Program-made: the position numbers and the translations under genes
Notes under the pieces: generated by a model
What the model was told of the DNA's origin: nothing
The model's database searches: none
The model's input: the letters and a program-made list of their open reading frames with translations, nothing else
In this document: positions 52,201-60,212 of the stretch, in pieces
Layout: every line of letters begins with the position of its first letter
Numbering within the stretch: position 1 is the first letter of the stretch
Assembly (NCBI RefSeq): GCF_042680605.1
Contig: NZ_JBHUEE010000003.1
Span: forward strand, 1-64,000
Length of the DNA stretch: 64,000 nt
Origin: Allobogoriella deserti
GTDB taxonomy: Bacteria > Actinomycetota > Actinomycetes > Actinomycetales > Actinomycetaceae
Direction: 5' to 3'

Positions 52201-53736
52201 TCAGTTGTCCGGGGCCCCACTGCCGGACGCCGCTGGGGCGAGTTCGCTCCCGGGCGTGTCTGCGGGACCGGTGTCGCCGATGACCCAACGCCAGTTGTGC
52301 GGCCGGGTCTTCGGCATGTACTGGCCGACAGGAAGGTCGTCGGCCGCGCGGATCATCCAACGCACCAGGAGTAGGCGCAGTTCGTCGCGGACCTCGCGCA
52401 CCTCCGGGTCGTCGACGCGGTTGATCTGCTCGGCGGGATCCATGTCGAGGTCGTATAGCTCCTCCTCGCCACGGTCGTCGACAAGCAGCTTGTACCGCTC
52501 TGTGACGAGCATTCGCAGCCCACCGCTCTGAGTCACCGAGTTGAGTTCGTCGAAGGTCGTCCCTTCGTACGGGAAATGGAGCGGGGGCCGGTCGGTCTCG
52601 TCGTAGGACACGCCGCCGTAGCCGAGTTCCCCGAGCATGCTGCCGAATTCCTCCGGCGGCCCCTCCGCACCGATCAACAGTGGAGCGAGGCTGCGACCCT
52701 GCACCCCGGCAGGCAGATCCTGGTCCAGCCAGTCGCACACCGTTGGCAGGACATCGGCAAGCGAAACGAGCTCACGGTGCCGTCCGGTAACCACGCCTGG
52801 TCCGGCCACCCCGAACGGCACCCGCATGAGCGCTTCTGACATGCCGGCGCCCTTGCGCTGCAGGCCGTACTCGCCGACATAGTCCCCGTGGTCGCTGAGG
52901 AACACCACGACGGTGTCTTCCAGTCGGTCGCCGAGGTGGTCAAGCAACCGGCCGATCTGATCGTCGAGAAGTCGGAGCATGCCGAGATAGTTCGCACGGT
53001 AACGGCGCCACTCGTCGTCGAAGCCCGGCCGTTTGTCCGAGATCAGCCGGTGCAGCCACCGATATCGCCACGAGAGGTCTTCCAATGCCTCTGGGCCCGC
53101 GAGCCGTGGAGGCACGTCCTGCTCACCGAACATGCTGAAGTAGGGCTCGGGAACCTGGTACGGGTTATGAGGTTCCGGGAACGACACCCAGAGGAAGAAC
53201 GGGCGATCGTCGCCGACCTGGTCGAGCACATCCACTGCGTCCGAGACGATCCGATAGGGCAGTTGGGCGCTGACCGGATGCGGCGACGGCTCGCCGGCGA
53301 CCCGGTGGTCCAGGCCATGAAGCCACTCGTCGAAGGCGGCGTCCTCCGGCGTACGCCGCGGACCGTGTTCGTGCATGTAGGGCCCGTGAAAGCTGTCGAA
53401 GTCGTCGGGTCCACGATGCATATGGGGCTTGCCGCAGAAGTGCAGGGAGTAACCGGCCGAGCGGAGCACGTCGAGCAGGTCGCGCTCGTACAAGGCGCTA
53501 GCCGCCGTGCTGTTCTGGCGCACCCGGTGCGCCGTGGGGAACCGGCCGGTCAGCAAGCTGGTGCGGGCCGGGACACACGCAGGTGACGTGGTGTACGCAC
53601 GGTCGAAACGCGCTCCGGAATCCAGCAGTGCGTCCAGTCGCGGCATGGTGTCGTGCCTCCCGCCTTCACCAGCCGTGAGTCCGGCCCGGTGCTGGTCGGT
53701 CATGAGCACCACGACGTTGGGGTGAGTCTGCGACAA
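52201..53736 (-). CDS. Type I sulfatase
   Basis: A 511-residue arylsulfatase-fold enzyme, first gene of the operon. Metal-binding start VVVLMTDQHRAG (Asp-Gln). The formylglycine signature is ACVPARTSLLTGR (Cys-x-Pro-x-Arg, about residues 53-65), so it needs the FGE maturase, not found in this window. FLSDHGDYVGEYGLQRKG gives the Asp-His pair and Lys. No signal peptide or lipobox is visible, so it is probably cytoplasmic and acts on imported cargo. The C-terminal part contains YKLLVDDRGEEELYDLDMDPAEQ as in N-sulfoglucosamine and choline sulfatase-like groups. The substrate is unproven. Confidence 0.92.
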   Translation of the reverse strand: MSQTHPNVVVLMTDQHRAGLTAGEGGRHDTMPRLDALLDSGARFDRAYTTSPACVPARTSLLTGRFPTAHRVRQNSTAASALYERDLLDVLRSAGYSLHFCGKPHMHRGPDDFDSFHGPYMHEHGPRRTPEDAAFDEWLHGLDHRVAGEPSPHPVSAQLPYRIVSDAVDVLDQVGDDRPFFLWVSFPEPHNPYQVPEPYFSMFGEQDVPPRLAGPEALEDLSWRYRWLHRLISDKRPGFDDEWRRYRANYLGMLRLLDDQIGRLLDHLGDRLEDTVVVFLSDHGDYVGEYGLQRKGAGMSEALMRVPFGVAGPGVVTGRHRELVSLADVLPTVCDWLDQDLPAGVQGRSLAPLLIGAEGPPEEFGSMLGELGYGGVSYDETDRPPLHFPYEGTTFDELNSVTQSGGLRMLVTERYKLLVDDRGEEELYDLDMDPAEQINRVDDPEVREVRDELRLLLVRWMIRAADDLPVGQYMPKTRPHNWRWVIGDTGPADTPGSELAPAASGSGAPDN

Positions 53737-53789
53737 GGCCTATCGCCCGTCCTTCCTCGGACCGGGACATCGCCGTCCCGTCGATCTCT

Positions 53790-53828
53790 AGCGCTTACCT
53801 ACAGCGCTTACCTACAGCGCTGTAGGTA
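53790..53828. promoter_or_regulatory. Triple AGCGCT operator before the sulfatase gene
   Basis: Two exact copies of the 13-mer AGCGCTTACCTAC (53790-53802 and 53803-53815) run into a third AGCGCT; the last part forms the perfect 20-bp palindrome TACCTACAGCGCTGTAGGTA (53809-53828). The three AGCGCT cores are 13 bp apart. LacI-family operators commonly centre on a CG with flanking palindrome. Confidence 0.75.
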
Positions 53829-53857
53829 GCCTGCACGCCGCACCCCGGTCCTGTCAA
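53828..53857 (-). promoter_or_regulatory. Promoter of the sulfatase operon
   Basis: A consensus -35 TTGACA (53852-53857) and -10 CAGGCT (53828-53833) with 18-bp spacing on the minus strand. Transcription would start within the adjoining operator array, so a bound LacI would block initiation. Confidence 0.65.
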
Positions 53858-53901
53858 CGGAACGGAACGGTGGCGCCGGTCCTCCACGGCGCCGTCAGCC
53901 C

Positions 53902-54678
53902 TCAGGCCTCAGCCAGCGGCGGCAACGGATAGGTCCGTAGCCACCCGCACATCCCGGCAGTCCGCGGGCCGGGTCGCGCCGTCGTCACATGGGTGGCGGC
54001 CCCGGCGAGATGCCCGGCAAGGCCCTGCGCCAGGCTGGTCATCGCGTCCTCGGCCGCCCGGGCCTGGGCCCCGACGCTGCCGGCCCAGGTCTGCTGCCAC
54101 CCGGGAACCTTCGCTCGGACCAGCTGTGCCGCGGCCTCGTGCAGCCGGTGTAGTGCGTCGATCCCGTCGCGTTCGAGATCGGCGCGCAGGGTGGCGTAGC
54201 CCTCGAGGGCCAGGTCGCGGCGTCGGCGTGCGGCTGCGGCGATCTCCTCGGGAGCGGCGCCCGCCACGGGCAACGCGACGGCTTCGGCGTAGCGGTCGGG
54301 GTCCGCCAGAATCTGGCTCGGCATGGTCAGGACGGCGTCACCCGCCTCGGGCAGGCCGGCGTTCTGCATGACGACGAGGATCTCGAGGTCGCCGTCGTTG
54401 ACCAGCCGGTGCACGGTCCCCGGTGTGAACCAGAAGACGGTGCCGGCACGGAGCTCCTGCTCGGCGTATCCCTCGGAGCTGATCGTCTGGACCCGGCCGT
54501 GTCCGCCGAGGACCACGTATGCCTCCCCGGAGACGGTGTGCAGGTGCGGCGAGCCGCCGCCGGTGACGCCGTCGAGGTCGGGCGCGGGCCAGTCGTAGAC
54601 CTTGAGGTGGCTGACGCTGACCCCGCCGGGGAAGCTCGCGCCCCCGCCGACCGGGCGTCCGGCGTCGTCGATGCTCAT
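53902..54678 (-). CDS. Cupin-domain protein with helical C-terminal part
   Basis: 258 residues. The cupin barrel (about 20-115) shows GGSPHLHTVSGEAYVVLGGHGRV, FWFTPGTVHRLVND and LEILVVMQNAGLPEAG, with His-x-His, Glu and a later His as possible metal ligands. From about 130 to 245 it is a mainly Ala-rich helical region (AAARRRRDLALEGYATLRADLERDGI) that I do not recognise. It is the last gene of the oxidoreductase/DUF6807/binding-protein operon, 21 bp after the binding-protein stop, so it may act on or sense the same sugar. Confidence 0.75.
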   Translation of the reverse strand: MSIDDAGRPVGGGASFPGGVSVSHLKVYDWPAPDLDGVTGGGSPHLHTVSGEAYVVLGGHGRVQTISSEGYAEQELRAGTVFWFTPGTVHRLVNDGDLEILVVMQNAGLPEAGDAVLTMPSQILADPDRYAEAVALPVAGAAPEEIAAAARRRRDLALEGYATLRADLERDGIDALHRLHEAAAQLVRAKVPGWQQTWAGSVGAQARAAEDAMTSLAQGLAGHLAGAATHVTTARPGPRTAGMCGWLRTYPLPPLAEA

Positions 54679-54699
54679 GCGCTGCTCCTCATGCCTGGT

Positions 54700-56037
54700 T
54701 CACTGGTACCCCTCGATGATGCCCAGCAGCTGATCGGCCGCATCCTCGGGCGTGATCTGGCCGAAGAGCACCTCGCCGGCGATGCGCTGGTAGTCGTCGC
54801 TCCATGTGCTTGCCCCGCTGGGGGTGACCTGGGGCGGGGGGACGACCTCATCCTGGAGGTCCGCGGCGAACTCGACGGAGAGCTGCCCGGTCGGGCCGAG
54901 GTCGGGCTCGATGACCTCCTGGATCTCGGGGATGGCCGGCACGCCGCGCTCGACGCCGAGGATGCGGGCCGCCTCCGGGTCGTTGAGCAGGAAGTCCACG
55001 AACGTCGCGGCCTCCTCCGGGTGATCTGTGCTCTCCGCGATCGACCAGTACATCGAGGCCTTGTTCACCATGCGGTGATCGCCTGGCTCGAGCGCGGGTT
55101 GGCGCAGCAGCCCCATCTCGATGCCGGAGGCGTCGACGTAGGCCTGGACCTGGGTGTGCCACAGCGGGTGGAACGCGGCCTCGCCGGTCGCGAAGGATCC
55201 TTGCTCCAGCGACAATCCGACGCCCTCGGTCTGGACGTCACCGGGCGGCACAGCACCGGTCTCCACGAGCTCGAGGTTCTGCTCGAAGAACTCGACGATG
55301 GTCTCGCGGCTGATCGGCGTCTCTCCCTCACGCGGGAAGACCTCCTCGCCGCGTTGACGGGCGATGTTCTGCAGGTTCGCGGACTGCAACGACCAGAAGC
55401 TGATTCCGTGGACGCCCTCGTCCCCGAGCTCGTCGTGGACACGGCCTGCGAGCTCGTAGAACTCGTCCCACGTCCACGTAGTGTCGTCCGGCACCTCGAT
55501 GCCGGCCTGGTCGAGCACCTCAGGGTTGTAGGCCATGGCGTGGAGCGCGATGCCCACGGGCGCACCGTAGAGCGTGCCGTCGACCTCGCCGGTCTGCAGC
55601 ACGTTGTCCTCCATACCGGACAGGTCGAGTCCGTCCAGGCTGCCGAGATCGCGCAGGGTGCCCTGCTGGCCGTAGGTGGCGATCTGGCTCTCGTCCATCT
55701 GGATGATGTCCGGCATGTCACCGGCCGCGGCCTCGGTGTTCAGCCGGTCCCAGTACGACTCCCACGACGTCCACTGCGGCTGGATCCGGATATCCGGGTG
55801 TTCCTCCTCGAACAGGTCGATGACCTCCTGCGTCAGGTCGCCGCGAGCGTCTGCACCCCACCAGGTGAAGCGCAGCTCGACCGGACCGTCACCACCCCCG
55901 CCGTCGTCACCGCCGCGCTGTTCCTCGAGGTTCTCCGCCTGGCCGCAGGCGGCCAGGGCCAGGCAGCCGGCCGCGGTGACGGCGGCCAGCCGGCGACGGC
56001 GTACGCCGCGTGCGTTCCTCAGTCGGTTCCGTGCCAT
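54700..56037 (-). CDS. Orphan sugar-binding lipoprotein (family 1)
   Basis: 445 residues: signal LAAVTAAGCLALAAC with lipobox LAAC (Cys about 31), acidic linker, then VELRFTWWGADARGDLTQEVIDLFEEEHPDIRIQPQWTSW, typical of MalE/UgpB-type proteins. GDMPDIIQMDESQIATYGQQGTL and DDTTWTWDEFYELAGRV are also family-like. No permease or ATPase genes are in the operon, so it must use a channel encoded elsewhere or bind ligand for another purpose. ATG 56037 follows GGAG-rich bases. Preceded by the DUF6807 gene at 47 bp. Confidence 0.87.
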   Translation of the reverse strand: MARNRLRNARGVRRRRLAAVTAAGCLALAACGQAENLEEQRGGDDGGGGDGPVELRFTWWGADARGDLTQEVIDLFEEEHPDIRIQPQWTSWESYWDRLNTEAAAGDMPDIIQMDESQIATYGQQGTLRDLGSLDGLDLSGMEDNVLQTGEVDGTLYGAPVGIALHAMAYNPEVLDQAGIEVPDDTTWTWDEFYELAGRVHDELGDEGVHGISFWSLQSANLQNIARQRGEEVFPREGETPISRETIVEFFEQNLELVETGAVPPGDVQTEGVGLSLEQGSFATGEAAFHPLWHTQVQAYVDASGIEMGLLRQPALEPGDHRMVNKASMYWSIAESTDHPEEAATFVDFLLNDPEAARILGVERGVPAIPEIQEVIEPDLGPTGQLSVEFAADLQDEVVPPPQVTPSGASTWSDDYQRIAGEVLFGQITPEDAADQLLGIIEGYQ

Positions 56038-56084
56038 GTCTCCTCCGGGACGTCGTCGTCTCGTTCATGGTCGATGGCGCCGGG

Positions 56085-57026
56085 TCAGGTGGCGGCCGGC
56101 GGCGCCAGGCGGGCGGCGACGGCCTCGAGGCCCTCGCGTCCGGGTGCGTGGTCGATGACGACCACGCGGTGCGTCAGTTCAAGAGTCTCGCCCGGCGGCA
56201 GCGTCACCTCGGTGTCGAACGAGGGCGAGGGATTGACGGCGGCGAAGGGCTGGGAGCGTACGAACCAGGTGATCGGCACCTCGGCCGAAGACGTGCCGGC
56301 GAAGAACAGCAGGGTGCCGGCGCCGTCGACGCCGTCGTGCCGGCCGGTCAGCGCGAGCCACGGGCCACGCTCGCCCATCATCTCCTCGCCGCCGCGGCCG
56401 CCGTCGGCGATGATCTCGCCGCCGGTCCAGGCACGCGGCCCGCGCCAGAACAGGCCGGTGTAGCCCGCGTTGGGGCGGCCGTTCGTCGTGGGGCTGCCGA
56501 GAACGAGGTCGCTGCCGCGGACGTTGGTCAGCGAGGTGGCGAAGTCGAGCACCCACTCACCGGCGTCGCGATCGACGCCGTGGAACCGGAGCCGCCGGGT
56601 CTCCTCGACCCAGCGCTCGCCGGCGGCGGTGATCCACTCCAGGGTCTCCGTGACCAGGGCCTCCTCGTCCGTCACCTCGAGCCCGGGCAGGCCGGTGTGG
56701 TGCATGCGGCCGACGTTGTCGAGCTGGTGGTAGGAGCCCTCGCGGAACGTCGGTCCGCCCCAGAAGTTCTCACCGGAGACCTCGGAGTAGGTCATCTGCA
56801 GGCCCTTGTGCCAGCGGTGGTCCCAGGGCCGGTAGGTGGACACGAGTGCACCGTCGAGCGCGCGCAGCGGGTGGATGTACGGCTTGCGGGCCTCCAGGGC
56901 AGGGAAGTCCGGTGCGTAGACGTACCGGGCGATCTCGGTCGCGCCGGCGCGCACGGTCAGGGCGGAGCCGACGTCGTGGGTGACACCGAGCGCGGATCCG
57001 GCGCCGTGGCTGTGCTGGTCGCTCAC
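56085..57026 (-). CDS. DUF6807 (PmoA-like) family protein
   Basis: 313 residues with the signature of the family once labelled methane oxygenase PmoA and now DUF6807: YVYAPDFPALEARKPYIHPLRALDGALVSTYRPWDHRWHKGLQMTY near the N-terminus, ENFWGG, then a beta-rich body with SLTNVRGSDLVLGSPTTNGRPNAGYTGLFWRG. The family is found next to Gfo/Idh/MocA dehydrogenases and sugar transporters and is likely a galactose-mutarotase-like carbohydrate protein (knowledge plus inference). GTG 57026 overlaps the dehydrogenase stop by GTGA; a frame open to 57524 was rejected. Confidence 0.82.
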   Translation of the reverse strand: MSDQHSHGAGSALGVTHDVGSALTVRAGATEIARYVYAPDFPALEARKPYIHPLRALDGALVSTYRPWDHRWHKGLQMTYSEVSGENFWGGPTFREGSYHQLDNVGRMHHTGLPGLEVTDEEALVTETLEWITAAGERWVEETRRLRFHGVDRDAGEWVLDFATSLTNVRGSDLVLGSPTTNGRPNAGYTGLFWRGPRAWTGGEIIADGGRGGEEMMGERGPWLALTGRHDGVDGAGTLLFFAGTSSAEVPITWFVRSQPFAAVNPSPSFDTEVTLPPGETLELTHRVVVIDHAPGREGLEAVAARLAPPAAT

Positions 57027-58120
57027 GCGTGGGCCTCCTCGGTGACGGACGCGCCGTTCAGGGCGTGGTAGAAGGGATTGTCCGGCGTCAGGTCGGCGCG
57101 GTGGACGGGGCGGCCGGTGAACGCCGAGGCGTACAGACCCGCCACGAACTCCAGGGAGCGGCGTCCGTCGACGCCGCTGCTCGGCGGCCGGACTCCCGCC
57201 TCGATGGCGTCCAGCAGCACGCGCAACTGCGCGGCGTGCGAGCTCGCGATGTTCTCGCTCGGCGGCCAGCTCGCGGCCACGTCCTCGGCCACGTGGCTGG
57301 CGGGTGTCCACCGCCAGCTCGAGTCGTCGTAGCCGTACAGGTGCGTCAGTTCGACGGTGGCGTCGGTGAAGTCGAACCGCAGGTAGCTCGTCTCGCGGGG
57401 CGAGAGGATGCTGTTGACCACGGACAGCATGGCCCCGGACTCCAGGCGCACGGCCGCCATGGAGACGTCCTCGGTCTCGATGTCCCGGTCCAGCGTGCCG
57501 GTCAGGGCGCGGATCTCGTCCCACTCACCGAGGAGGCTGAGCGCGAGGTCGAACTGGTGGATGCCGTGGCCCATGGTCGGCCCACCCCCCTCGCTCGTCC
57601 ACCGTCCGCGCCATTCGGGCTCGTAGTAGGAGTGCCCGCGGTACCAGAGCGTGTGGCACACGGCCACCAGCGGCCGGCCGAGGGTGCCGGCGGCGATGTG
57701 CTCACGCAGCCGGGCGGCGCCGGAGCCGAACCGGTGCTGGAAGACGTAGGAGGCGTACGGCCCACCGTCGCGTTCCAGCGCGGCGATCTCGTCGTACTCG
57801 GCGAGCGAGAGCACCGGCGGCTTCTCACACCAGACGTGGACACCGGCCTGCAGGCAGGCGACGATCGCGTCGCGGTGCGCCCCGGGCGGGGTGCAGACGA
57901 CGGCGAGGTCGAACTCCTCCACGGCGAGCAGCTCGGAGACCGAGCCGTAGCTGTGCGGGATCTGCCAGGTCTCCGCGAAGGCACGGGCACGGTCGGCGTC
58001 GACGTCCGCCACCGCGACGACCTCGAGCCGGCCGTCCAACTCGCGCATCGTCGGCATGTGGCGTCCGCCAGCGATACCACCGGCACCTATGAGCCCTACC
58101 CGGACCGGTCTGTGCTCCAT
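57023..58120 (-). CDS. Gfo/Idh/MocA family oxidoreductase (second)
   Basis: 365 residues. Rossmann motif VGLIGAGGIAGGRHMP (about 8-23), family EKPP in HVWCEKPPVLSLAEYDEI and the active-site region GGPTMGHGIHQFDLALSLLG. It heads the operon with DUF6807, the orphan binding protein and a cupin, and its promoter is flanked by two GGAAnGCGCT-type boxes, so it is probably induced by a sugar. GAAGGGTCGC precedes the ATG. The substrate is unknown. Confidence 0.88.
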   Translation of the reverse strand: MEHRPVRVGLIGAGGIAGGRHMPTMRELDGRLEVVAVADVDADRARAFAETWQIPHSYGSVSELLAVEEFDLAVVCTPPGAHRDAIVACLQAGVHVWCEKPPVLSLAEYDEIAALERDGGPYASYVFQHRFGSGAARLREHIAAGTLGRPLVAVCHTLWYRGHSYYEPEWRGRWTSEGGGPTMGHGIHQFDLALSLLGEWDEIRALTGTLDRDIETEDVSMAAVRLESGAMLSVVNSILSPRETSYLRFDFTDATVELTHLYGYDDSSWRWTPASHVAEDVAASWPPSENIASSHAAQLRVLLDAIEAGVRPPSSGVDGRRSLEFVAGLYASAFTGRPVHRADLTPDNPFYHALNGASVTEEAHA

Positions 58121-58140
58121 TGCGACCCTTCGTTGCGGGC

Positions 58141-58153
58141 GGAAAGCGCTATC
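58141..58153. promoter_or_regulatory. LacI-type box, downstream site (GGAAAGCGCTATC)
   Basis: It lies 21 bp upstream of the dehydrogenase ATG and about 45 bp inside the transcript of the promoter at 58198-58226. The core AGCGCT matches the other boxes at 58245 and 53790-53828. Confidence 0.6.
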
Positions 58154-58197
58154 ACAAGGGACGAGACAGGGACCTGCATCGTTCCCGGTTTTCGTGC

Positions 58198-58226
58198 AGC
58201 CTACGACCGGATCCGCTCAGTACCAA
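58198..58226 (-). promoter_or_regulatory. Promoter of the dehydrogenase/DUF6807 operon
   Basis: The -35 TTGGTA (58221-58226) and -10 TAGGCT (58198-58203) have a 17-bp spacer. LacI-type boxes lie on both sides with centres about 104 bp apart, close to ten helical turns. Confidence 0.6.
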
Positions 58227-58244
58227 GACCCGTGTCCACGTTCT

Positions 58245-58257
58245 GGAAGCGCTTACC
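58245..58257. promoter_or_regulatory. LacI-type box, upstream site (GGAAGCGCTTACC)
   Basis: It overlaps the stop codon of the NmrA-like gene and lies about 19 bp upstream of the -35 at 58221-58226. It matches GGAAGCGTTTACG at 61210-61222 in 11 of 13 bases. Confidence 0.6.
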
Positions 58258-59131
58258 CGGTCGTGACCGCGGCCGTCCGAGCAACGACAGCGCGGACGGT
58301 GGCCTCCAGGGGTGTCTCGCCCACGACCTGTCGATCGCCGGCCGGCCGCAGGACGCCGCGGTCACCGGCCTCGTACAGACCAGCCAGCAGCTCGGCGGCG
58401 CGCGCGGGCAGGCCCGCTGCGGCGAGGGTCTGGATCCAGGCCGGACGCGGGACGGTGAGGACCTCCAGGGTGCGGCCGAGGGCATCCCCCAGCACGGTCG
58501 CGACCTGCCGTTCGCAGACGGCCGGGCCCAGGACGTCGATCACCTGGGAAGCCGCGGGCGGGTCCTGCAACGCCTGCGCAGCCACGGCGCCGACGTCCCG
58601 CGAGGCGACCATCGGCACCGGCTCGTCCGCGTTCGAGGCGAAGACAGGGTAGATCTCCTCGGTAGTGGCGGGACCGAGCACGTCGGCGACCTTCTCCTGG
58701 AAGTGCGTGGAGCGCACGGCGGTGACGACGGCGGAGGTCGCGGCCAGGCGCTGCTCGAGCCGGCGCAGCCACGCGATGACCTCGGGCGGGTCCTCGAGGT
58801 CGGCCCCGAGCGAGGACAGCAGCACCACGTGCGGGACACCGGAGTCGGCGACGGCCCCGGCGATGGCGTCGACGAGCCGGGTCTGGTCTGCGTCGATGTC
58901 CTCAGCACCTGGACTGAAGGGCAGCAGCGCGAAGAGGCCGTCGCTGCCGCGCAGGGCGGCGGCGAGCCGGTCGCGCTCGCGCAGGTCGACCTGGGCGAGC
59001 GTGGTGCGCCCGCGCCACGCTGCGGCGCGGGCCCGATCACGCACGAGGACGGTGACCTCCTGGCCGGCCGCGAGAAGAGTGTCGGCGACGGCCGATCCGA
59101 CGTGGCCTGTGACGCCTGCGACGGTGAACAT
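58253..59131 (-). CDS. NmrA-like / atypical SDR NAD(P)-binding protein
   Basis: 292 residues. The N-terminal cofactor motif is VAGVTGHVGSAVADTLLAAGQEVTVLVRD; LAQVDLRERDRLAAALRGSDGLFALLP and VVLLSSLGADLEDPP follow, as in NmrA, QOR2 and related proteins. No classical Tyr-x-x-x-Lys is seen, so it may be a redox sensor or a reductase of the atypical group. The gene is divergent from an AraC-type regulator, a common arrangement for this family, with about 110 bp between starts. Confidence 0.82.
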   Translation of the reverse strand: MFTVAGVTGHVGSAVADTLLAAGQEVTVLVRDRARAAAWRGRTTLAQVDLRERDRLAAALRGSDGLFALLPFSPGAEDIDADQTRLVDAIAGAVADSGVPHVVLLSSLGADLEDPPEVIAWLRRLEQRLAATSAVVTAVRSTHFQEKVADVLGPATTEEIYPVFASNADEPVPMVASRDVGAVAAQALQDPPAASQVIDVLGPAVCERQVATVLGDALGRTLEVLTVPRPAWIQTLAAAGLPARAAELLAGLYEAGDRGVLRPAGDRQVVGETPLEATVRAVVARTAAVTTG

Positions 59132-59182
59132 GGAACGGCTCCTTCGATGGTGCGTGTGATGCGGACGTCTTCATTCGACGTC

Positions 59183-59232
59183 GTCTGATCGAGACGCGCC
59201 ATGGCCTGCAGGCTCGTGAACATGTCTGATCG
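59183..59232. promoter_or_regulatory. Direct repeat GTCTGATCG between the NmrA-like and AraC genes
   Basis: Identical 9-mers at 59183-59191 and 59224-59232 are 41 bp apart (about four turns) in the divergent promoter region. AraC-family proteins often bind direct repeats. Role inferred from position only. Confidence 0.4.
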
Positions 59233-59243
59233 TCTACGCTGGT

Positions 59244-60212
59244 GTGGTGGACGCGCTGGCCGATCTCCTCGAAGGCGTGCGTGCGCGCAGCGCGGCGTTC
59301 TGCCGCACGGTCCTGGTACCGCCGTGGGCGCTGCGGATCGCCGACGGCGCCACGCTGTCGCTCGCCAGCCCCCTGCACGGGCACACCTGGTTCATCGACA
59401 CCGGCCCGCAGGCCGGCACACCGATCCGGCTCGGGCCCGGGGACGTCTGCGTCGTCACGGGGTCCCGCCCGTTCATCGTCGCCGACGACCCGAGCACCCA
59501 ACCGGAGGTCGTCGTCGGGCCGGGCAACGTGCTGACGACGACGGACGGCGCCCCCGCCGATCTCCCGGACGTCGACGCCGCCACCCCCGGAGCCACGGTG
59601 CTGGCGAGCGGGACCTACCGGGTCTCCGGCGACGTCGGCCGGCGGCTGCTGGACGCACTGCCGCGCGTGCTGGTGGTCCCGGGGTCGGACATGCCGACCA
59701 CGGTCACCGAGCTCCTGGCCGCCGAGCTCGCCGAGGAGCAACCCGGGCAGCAGCTCGCCCTCGACCGGCTGCTCGATCTGGCCCTGATCAGCACGGTGCG
59801 CGCGTGGTTCGCCCGGCCGGAGGCACGCGCTCCGGGCTGGTACCGCGCACTCGGCGATCCGGTGGTCGGCCGGGCGCTGCGGCTGATGCACTCGGCACCG
59901 GCGCACGGCTGGACGGTCGCCGGGCTGGCCGAACACGCGGGCGCGTCCCGGGCGGCCTTCGCCCGGAGATTCCGCGACCTGGTCGGCGAGCCACCGCTGA
60001 CCTACCTGACCTCCTGGCGGCTGACCCTGGCGGCGGACCTTCTCGACCGGACCGACCGGACCGTCGACGCGATCGCCCGGGAGGTGGGTTATGCGAACGG
60101 CTTCGCACTGACCTCGGCGTTCACCCGCGAGCGGGGCGTGAGCCCGCGCACCCACCGTGCGTCCCGCCCGGCACGGCTCGAGCGCGCCGACGTCACCGCC
60201 GTCGGGAGTTGA
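59244..60212 (+). CDS. AraC family transcriptional regulator with cupin-type sensor domain
   Basis: 322 residues. The N-terminal cupin_6-like sensor domain begins LADLLEGVRARSAAFCRTVL and contains HGHTWFIDTG and GPGDVCVVTGSRPFIVADDP. The C-terminal double helix-turn-helix domain (about 205-310) holds GWTVAGLAEHAGASRAAFARRFRDLVGEPPLTYLTSWRLTLAADLL and a second helix-turn-helix EVGYANGFALTSAFTRERGVSPRTHR. GTG 59244 or the adjoining GTG 59247 starts it. The gene overlaps the LacI gene end to end by 20 bp. It probably controls the divergent NmrA-like gene. Confidence 0.87.
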   Translation: MVDALADLLEGVRARSAAFCRTVLVPPWALRIADGATLSLASPLHGHTWFIDTGPQAGTPIRLGPGDVCVVTGSRPFIVADDPSTQPEVVVGPGNVLTTTDGAPADLPDVDAATPGATVLASGTYRVSGDVGRRLLDALPRVLVVPGSDMPTTVTELLAAELAEEQPGQQLALDRLLDLALISTVRAWFARPEARAPGWYRALGDPVVGRALRLMHSAPAHGWTVAGLAEHAGASRAAFARRFRDLVGEPPLTYLTSWRLTLAADLLDRTDRTVDAIAREVGYANGFALTSAFTRERGVSPRTHRASRPARLERADVTAVGS

